64,000 nt of DNA. It comes from Magnolia sinica. Lineage: Eukaryota; Streptophyta; Magnoliopsida; Magnoliales; Magnoliaceae. Location: assembly GCF_029962835.1 (NCBI RefSeq), contig NC_080577.1, forward strand, positions 3,720,001 to 3,784,000, given 5' to 3'. Positions 49,601-58,600 of the stretch are shown here, piece after piece. Each line of letters begins with the position of its first letter. Positions within the stretch are counted from its first letter, which is position 1. The notes under the pieces are model-generated. The model was not told the DNA's origin and searched no databases. It saw nothing but the letters and a program-made list of their open reading frames with translations. The position numbers and the translations under genes are program-made.

Positions 49601-52600
49601 CAAAACATAGAGTTATTTTTGAACTTGGCTTCACAATGATGTTTCAGTGCAGTGCTCCAACGAAATATTAGGTTGAAGCTTTCCACACTGTTGTTTATCT
49701 GATAAATCATGTACCCTCAATGCAATTGGATATGAAATCTCCATATCAACTACTATTTTGATGGATGGCAGATTATTCTTCTCTTAGAGTTTTTAGTTCT
49801 CGGTATTTTTCTTTATTAAAAAATTATGCTACGAATAAATTCAGCCCTAAGTCATTGGCATGTGTTTTCTTGGGATATATAGTCTTCAACAGAAAGAATC
49901 CAACTGTCTAAATCCTCAAGAAAGTTTACATATCCAAGCATGTGGTTTTTGATGAAAATATTTTTTCCCTCACTAATAGACTACTAAATAGTGTATAGGT
50001 TCATGGGGAGTTTACAACCAATGCCGATAGAACCGGTCCTTGTGACATGGGCATTGACTCTAGTGTCACACCCCAAAATTCGGCACCAAGTACCATTGTT
50101 GTCAAATGCGATTGCATATGTGCATAATGTAGATCGAATCGCATATCCCATGATGGCATATGTGATCCTGGCAAGTATGCCATGGCATACTTTTATATGC
50201 GACCAATATGTGATCGCATATGCGAGTATATGCGATCACATATAGCCAAAGTGGAAGCAAATTTTTTTTTTTTTTATTTTTTTTCAATTTGGAGAGCTTT
50301 TGCCTATAAATAGGCACTCATATCCCCTCCATTTTCACTATTCTTTACTCCAAAGCTCCAAATCTCTTACTCTCTCTCTTACTCTAATCTCTCTATAATT
50401 ATTTCAAGTATGTTTATTTTTTGTATTTTATAAGTTGTGCTTGCTTTTTGTAAATTAAGCTGTAAGTTATAACTTGTAAGTTGTTTCAAGTTATCCATTT
50501 ATGAGTAGAATTTCTTTGTTTGAAGTTTATAATAATTAGTTCTCTTTTAATGTAGCTTGATTGTTTTGTCAAAATTTATATAATACAATATAAGTAATTA
50601 AATATATAACTTAATGAAACACTCAAACTATAATGAAATAAGTAAAATAACCAAATCCAATCATGTGTACTAATCAGGCAAGTTTTTCCTTTTTTTTTTA
50701 GAATTTTTTCATTTTTTTTCCTTTTTTTCCTTTTTTATTATTTTATAAAAAATATGCCATGGCATATGCGATTTGACAACATTGCCAAGTACCAAGTCCC
50801 CGGTCCCAAGTTCCAGGATGTGAGGTAAATGAATCACACAATATTCTTGTTCAACATTCCCATCAAACCAATCTCAAGAAATATAATAAGAACTTCAATC
50901 ACATCAACTATTAAAGGAAATTAACTCATGTAGCAAATAATTACAAGGTCCATAATCACAATTAAAGTAAGAGATCCAAAACCATAAACAAGGTCCCACT
51001 AATCACTAAGCCCGGGTCTTATTACAAAGCCTTTCCTACTAAACAATCATTTTAAAACAAAATCTCAATATAATTGGTTCATTCTTCAAGATAATCTTCC
51101 TTCTCGTGGCAATCATATACATTGCATGTATATACACGAATCTATATCACGCAGTTACATATCTGAGGCAATCATATACATTCTCACATCTAAAAGAATT
51201 ATGATATGATGAGAATTCACTTTACTAGATTTTTAAGAAAAAAATCATCAAATGCTTTAGAAATAAAACTATCTAGCATACAGTGTAGATTCATAATGTA
51301 TACACATACAGTAATGGAATCCGGATGAAATCCCATTCTATCACGGCAAGCTAGATAGTTTTATTTCTAAAGCATTTGATGATTTTTGTCTTAAAAATCG
51401 AGCAAGGTGAATATTCACCCATTGTAACATGATTATTTTAGATGTGAGAATGTACATGATTGCCTAAGATATATAACTGTCAAGGTGTAACAAATCGGTT
51501 ACGTATCAGCCGTTACGGGAGCCGTAATGGCCGTTACGCCCCATAACGGCTGTTACTGCCCGTAACGGTCATAAACAGCTAGTTTTTTTCTCTGTCTTTT
51601 TAAGTTGCAATTTTTCTCATTTTTTGGCAATTTTCTCTTCCAAATTCTTTCATAAACTATTCTATTGCAAATTCTGACCACTTTTACCTTGAATTTGAGA
51701 TTCAAAACAAGTTATTTCAAGGATTTAGTTGAATCAAAGCCCCATAAGCCATTTTCCGAAAAATCTTCAAAAAAAGGTATTTATACCTTCTTCTTTTCTA
51801 AATCTCTGTTGTTGTGGTTGAATATGATGCGTTACTCAAACTAGAACAGATAAATATACATTTTACAAATTATGCAACTGACTTTCTTTTTTTATATATA
51901 TTTATAATATTTTCGGTCAATTTTTAAAATTTAGCAAACACCTACACATGTGAGATATTTTGACATTAAATTCATTTTAATATATCTATCATTGGTATTA
52001 AATAGTTAGAAAATTAAATCTATGAGTTTTGCAGTCAATTCAGACTATTAGGTTCATAAACTCATCAAACCACCCAATACAACTTTCTCAACAAAGAGTG
52101 GACGGTTACACCACCATGAACACGTTCAAATTTACAAATAAATGCATATTTGGAATATTTAGAATTTTCTGGATTTGATGGATATTTGTTCAGATTTTTT
52201 TAGAACAAAAAATTTTCTGACCGTTACAGGAGGCGTATCAGCTGTTATGAGTTCGTAATGGCCAATACGGCCCATAACCGTATCGATAACGATGGGCACC
52301 ATTACCGCAGTTGCTCCGGTGGTAGACTCTCAGGAGTTTCAACACCCAGTCAAGGGTTCGAGTATCCATAGGTGGTGAAATCCCATTACGGCGTGAGTGT
52401 GTGGGGGTGTGTGCTTGTGTAAAAAAAAAAAAAGTGTGTGATATAGATTCGTGCATAAACATGCAATAGATAGAATCTTGGGAAAACATTGGATTACCCT
52501 TTATGCCTAAATGACCTTATGTGATCTTTTGGAACCTGAAATTTGGGTCATAGGTTCGGTCAGCAACTAAGTCAATAGATTCCACCCAAATTCCATCATT

Positions 52601-55600
52601 ACATGTCTATACACCTCAAATCTACATTGTATGCTAGATAGTCTTATTTCTAAAGCATTTGATGATTCTTGTCTTAAAAATCCAGCAAGATGAATACTCA
52701 TTGTTTCATGATTCCTTTGGATGTGAGAATGTATATGATTGCCCAAGATCTAGAACGGTGTGATATGGATTCGTGTATATACATGCAATGGATAGAATCT
52801 TGGGAATACTTTGGATTTTCTTTGATTCTTGAATAACCTTATGTAATCTTCTAAAACCCGAAATCTTAGTTATGGGTTTGGTCAGCAACTAAGTCAATAA
52901 TATAATGGGATTTCACCTGAATTCCATCATTACATGTCTATACACCTCAAATCTACATTGTATGCTAGATAGTTTTATTTCTAAAACATTTGATGATTTT
53001 TGTAAAAAAAAACCGACAAGGTGTAATATTCATTGTATGATGTTTCCTTTAGATTTACGGCCAAAAAAATGTGTGAATTTATATACGGGAAAGTCTACTT
53101 TTATATATATGTAAAAACGGGAAATTCGACTTTTATATATATGTAAAAACATGTTCACAAATGTGATGTTGGAAAGTATGTACGTCTTGTATAGTAGTTT
53201 AAAAGATTACTTTGAATAATATGGTGGGATTTGTTACATTCGTAATGGTGGCATGTCTATGATTAGTAATATACGCTCATGGAAGAGTGATTGAGGAGAA
53301 TTCTATGTTTAGAAAGTTTCACCAACGTCATTTTTTGGAAAAGTTTTGGGAGAAAACCCGATCATGGGTTCCGAGGACACCAGCAAATAGTAGGGCGTAC
53401 ACCATCTCTCGAGTTACAAATCCCAAAAGCAAAATAGGAGGGCTTTTAAGAGCCTTAGGTTGAAACGGCCTCAAAACCCAATTAAATCCTCTTGGCCCAG
53501 GTGTAAGGTGAGAGTGTGTCACTCACAAAGGAACGGCAGGTAGATTTTGTATGATTAAGCTTATCATGTCCCTCACTATGATCCACGTGGATGAGCATGA
53601 TGAGAACTGCAAGAGGCCACAACTGGAACTGGTGTTGTATTGTGAAAGTTTTCACCTACCAATGATAAAAAGGCCCTAGTGTCACCGATGACTCGTACAG
53701 GTGAGTGATAGTGCATCCCCTGTGCATTGCATCATGCATCTTAGTGTAATTTAGGTCTATGAATCATATTGGAAATGAGATTTTAGTTTATCTTGTAATT
53801 ATTCATGACTTTAATCTCTTATGTTAATCGTCTCAAATACATTATATGTTAGAAAACCTGCCTTATTTGAAACCTACCTTAGTTGAAACGTGCCTTATTT
53901 AGAAACCCGCCTTATTTGAAAATTATTATTTTTGAATCATTGTCATTTTTAGTATACATTTTAGCATCATTGTATATGAATGCTTACCATTTTTAGACAT
54001 CTGCTATGTTTGGAAACTATGTTATTTTTGTCAAGTACTTATTTTGAAAATTAGATGGGATCCTCCTCTCTAAGCTTCACATTTCACCCATGTTTTGGAC
54101 ATTTTCGTCACAGGAATCGGCGTGGAGGATAGTAGCCATGAGAAGGAAGATTTTCTTGAAGGATGAACCGGTTATATTAAGATTTTGTTTTAGAATGATT
54201 GATTAGTAGGAAAGGCTTTGTAATAATACCCAAGTGATGGGTCTAGTGATTAGTAGGACCTTATTTATAGTTTTGGATCTCTTACTTTAAGTGTGATTGT
54301 AGACCTTGTAATTACTACATGAGTTAATTTCCCTAATAGTTTATGTGATTGAAGTTCTTATTATATTTCTTAAGATTGGTTTGATGGGAATCTAGAACGA
54401 GGTGTCCCCCATGCACAAGGGGCTTGTCATACTCTGAAGTAGCAGATTTTGCTAGCTTGTTGGGGCGCCTTCAGCCAATGTTGGAAATATCGATATCGCG
54501 TTACATATCGCATCCTTGGAATACCAATATGTATCAGTTATTGCACGGGATATATCGTTTGTATCGAGTAATTTATCACACTTTTTGGGAAACATTGGGG
54601 AAATGGTTGATTTTTTCAATGAAACTTCAGGGATTGTTTAAAAAAACCCCTTAATACACACTTTTAAATCATAACATTTCAAAAAATAAGTGCACATAAT
54701 AGGTTTCCATTGTATAGGGTCCTAAGTTATGCGTTGTTTAACTAAACTAATGCAATTATATTCAAATTGAATGTATAACATTTAGAGTGTATGTGATTAT
54801 TATTCCATCAAATACTCCTAAATACTTTGAAATTAGTCTCGATTGACAAATGGTTGAAGGGAAATTTCAAAAAAAAAAATAATAACAAATATTTTTATTA
54901 ATTTTTAATTAAAAATTATTTTTATTTTCTGAAAGTTGACAAGGACTTAACAAATCAATATATCAGCCCTCGTACATGCTTGATTTCATGTTTGGAATGC
55001 AACATTGCAAGCAATTTGAGAGAAATTGGGGAATTTTCCAATCTGCCCCAAATTTTCCCAAATCGGACCACTTACACTCATATTTCGAAATTAGTGTGTA
55101 TGTGATGATCATTTCATCAAATACTTTGAAAGTAGTCTCAATTGGCAGCTGGTTGAAGGAAATTTTCAAAGAAAAAAAAAACATGGAGAACATGAAGAAC
55201 CAATGGATATCGATATCAAAGCTCCAACCCCATGATTTTTCATACAAAACATGAAGAGCCAATGGATTCATAACTATTTGACACTGATTTAAGATAATTT
55301 CAACAAAAGAAAAAAGGAATGAAAAAGTCTCCTCCTCATGGCTGGGGGGCAAAAAGCATATGGGGATGACAATCACAAATATTTTCCTTCTTTGAATGTC
55401 GAATGTGGCATCTATCGATCACTTATTGCTCCATTGTCCCTTTGCTAATCATCTTTGGATCCAGATTCTGCATTTATTCAATGAGGTGTGATCAATGCCC
55501 TAGTCAGTTCCGCAACTAATTTGGGTGTGGCATGGCCCTCAATTGAAAAAGAACCTCTTAATATTGTGGCATTTGTGTTTGAATATCTGGGGGGAATGGA

Positions 55601-58600
55601 ACGCTTGATGCTTTAACGGCAAAACTAAATCTCCGGAAGAACTTTATTGGAAGATTAAGAGTGTCGTGTTGGAATGGGCTCATGATCTACATCATCTGGA
55701 CCTTAATGTATCTCACCCCATTTTGGGCTTGTAATTCTTAGTTGACTTGTATTTTTGCTGCTTGGCAATTGCCAGGCTTCTGTTTCAATAATATTATTCA
55801 TAACTCTTCAAAGAGAGAGAGAATATTGTGTAATTCTTTACCTCACACCCTGGAACTCGAGACCGGGGACCTGGTACTCGGTGCTGAATTTTCGGGTGTG
55901 ACATCCAGTGCCAATGTTAACACCATCACCATCCCTGAGTTGATCCCTCAGTCAGCCAACCAATCACAGGATGCCACCACACCCGCTTTAGGTGTTAATG
56001 TCAACACCCATTTATACCCACACATTGCTGAAGATAACTTGTCAATTGATGCTGTTGATGCTACTACACCTGTCAAGACACATGGTCCTGCTCCAACAAA
56101 TCATCTCTCTTTCTGTTGAACCTGAGCAACAATTCCTCATCATCTGAATAGGTGGATCAAGCAGCAGCCACTACTAACACACCTACCTCTAATCAAGACG
56201 CCATTGCCACCTCATCAAATGGTGATGATCAAGCATCTGCCGAAACACATCGGGTTGTCCAAGAAGCATCCTCTCATCCATACCGCACAAGATCAAAATC
56301 CAGAGTTGTCAAACAATTGATTCATCCTTCCATGTCTATTGTAGCATCATCCATTCCATCTACACTACTACACCTAAGTATATCAAATCCTTGGCACACC
56401 CAGGATGGTTTAAAGCAATGCACGAAAAAAATTTAAATATGCATGCTAATCAAACATGGGTTCTTGTACCACGTACTCCAAAGATGAATGTTGTTGGCTG
56501 CAGATGGGTCTACAAGTCTAAACTTAATCTGGATGGAAACTTAGAGAGATTAAAAGCCAAATTTGTTGCTAAGGGTTACAAGCATATTGTTGTCATTAAT
56601 TTTTACAAGCCAAACTTTTAGCCCAGTAGTCAAACCAAGTACAATTTGAATTGTTCTTACTGATGTTGTTGTTGTCTCTAGATGGGAGGTTAAACAACTA
56701 GATGTGAAAATTGCATTTTTACATGCTTTCTTGAAAGAACCAGTCTTTATGGAGCAGCCACTCAGATTCGTAGATACTAATTATCCTACACATGTCTATC
56801 AACTAAAATGTGCTCTGCATGGGCTTAAATAAGCTACTAGGGCATGGTTTGACAGATTAAGCATTTGCTCTCTTTGGTTTTTTTTTTTTTTGGTACCTTG
56901 CAGACTCATGCTTTCCGTTTCCCGTTCATCTCATGGTCCCACTCTGCCACTTTTATATGTTGATGATATTTTAGTTACCAGATATTCTACTACTTATTTG
57001 GAATGGTTTGTTGCTCAACTTGGCCGAGAGTTTGCTATGAAGGATCTTGGTCAACTGCATATTTTTGGGGGATTGATGTCTCCTACTTTGATGGTGGTAT
57101 GTTTCTTTCACAAACAAAATATGCCAAAGATCTTCTTGATTGTGAGCATATGAATGGAGCTCGTACTTTTTCTACTCCTATGGCTCTCAAACAGGAATTC
57201 TCCTCTAATGATGAGTTATTTTCTGATCCTACACTATTATAGTTCAGGTCCTACAATATTTGACTATGACCAGGCCAGATTTGTCATATTCAGTCAATAC
57301 AGTTTATCAACATATGGAAAAGCCTATCGTTGGCATTTTCAAGCTGTAAAAAGAATTTTGCGATATTTTGGCTGACACAGTTGATCTAGCTTTTCAGATT
57401 CTCTCTCATTCTACACTGAATCTCTATGCCTTTTCTGATGCCAACTGGGCAGGATGTCCATCTACAAGAAGATCCGCCCACCGGTTTTTGCACTTTTCTT
57501 GTAGCAAATTTAATCTCCCATGTGCTAAGAAACAACCCACTGTATCTTGGTCCATTGCAAAAGCTGAGTTAAGGTCTATGGCTTCTACAGCTACAGAATT
57601 GACTTTGCTAGGTTTTATTCTTCAAGATATCAGCATTTATCTTCATCAGCCTCCTATATTATTCTGTGATAATATGAGTGCTTTATACGTGTTTCTAAAA
57701 TCAATTTTTCATGCCAGAACAAAGCACATCAATTTAGACTATCACTTTGTTCGTGAGAAGGTGGCACTTGGTTTACCAGTTACAAGATTTGTTAACTCAG
57801 CTTAACAGCTAGCAGATGTTTTTAGCAAACCTCTCTCCAGGGATGTCTTTTGTTCCATCATGGTCAAACTTCACTTGTGCTCCTAGTCAAATTTAAGGGG
57901 GAGCAATAAGGCTAAGATTACAAATCGACAGCCCAGACATGAGACAGAGGAGCACGTGTCCTACTAGAACACGTCCACTGCGTATGGTTACATGCAACGG
58001 TTGTCATGGAAAGGCAACTCAATTTAGATGGTTACTAACATGGAGCTTTCTTGCTCTTCACGTGTAATTTTCGTGTATTATCTTTTTTCTTTTTTCTTTT
58101 TTGAGTCTTCTTGAGGTTTGGTGGGGCTTAGGTCGACCGTTAACCTGACCCAACTCGATGTCAGACAGATTGTGTTTCAATATTCAGGTCTCTGGTTCAA
58201 GCCAGCTTACCTATCAAAAAAAATCAGATCCAATAGGGAAAAAAAAAATGTAATGCAACTCCCAACTGCTGGAAAGCTGAAATATATGATATGGATTTAG
58301 AAATTCAATTTGCCCAAATCTGGATTCTGGGAGTACATTTAAAAAGAAAATCTTGAAGTACATAAACAAGTAGACAAGATTTGGTACCAAAAAGGTTCAT
58401 AAACTCACTCATAAAAACAAACATTCATCCCTCAATAGATCTAATCCCAAATTTGTGTGATTAGAAGACGTGAATCCTTCAGTCATTTGCTGATATTGAT
58501 TAAAAATTGGAACAGATATAAAAATCGACCTGATGACACTAAAATGAGAATTCAACAAATCTTCTATTTGACCATGTGGGATAATAGGAATACGACTAGC

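Larger units (their letters stand above)
50064..55903. mobile_element. 5.8-kb element with long inverted arms (TGTCACACC ends), inserted in the copia
   Basis: The left end TGTCACACCCCAAAATTCGG and the reverse-complemented right end TGTCACACCCGAAAATTCAG continue as inverted arms: CACCAAGTACCAAGTCCCCGG versus CACCGAGTACCAGGTCCCCGG, then TGTGAGGTAAA. After the nested hAT the left arm 50793-51130 is mirrored by 54110-54395 (TTAACTCATGTAG, TACAAAGCCTTTCCTACTAA). The copia reading continues across it: GACTCTAG before and TCCAGTGCCAATG after, so the target duplication is about 5 bp (TCTAG/TCCAG). No transposase was found. TG...CA ends with 5 bp resemble an LTR; the long inverted arms resemble a MULE or fold-back element. 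Confidence 0.8.
45885..58105 (+). mobile_element. Ty1/copia retrotransposon, decayed and invaded by nested elements, inside SFT2 intron 2
   Basis: Parts in order: 5' LTR from AATAAGGCTAAGATTACA; primer-binding site GGTATCAGAGCC near 46995; 166-bp tandem repeat region; gag (UBN2-type); zinc-knuckle relic; protease/pre-integrase relic; integrase; a 5.8-kb nested element; RT; RNase H; purine tract TTTAAGGGGGAGCA at 57893-57905; start of the 3' LTR. The order integrase before RT defines copia. Frameshifts and stops occur in every domain, so it is dead. The 3' LTR stops matching near 58105. It lies on the plus strand, antisense to SFT2. Removing the nested insertions leaves about 5.6 kb. Confidence 0.92.

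Noticed and set aside
394-52433. Functional tRNA genes at B-box-like sequences
   Set aside because: A and B boxes are followed by GT-rich and A-rich tails and flanked by target duplications. No cloverleaf can be drawn, so they are SINEs.
54963-55376. 137-residue minus-strand and 92-residue plus-strand frames
   Set aside because: They lie within a truncated ATATCG-family element whose relative at 46199 does not conserve the frames.
45885-58105. Active retrotransposon
   Set aside because: All domains carry stops or frameshifts, the 3' LTR is truncated and several elements interrupt it.
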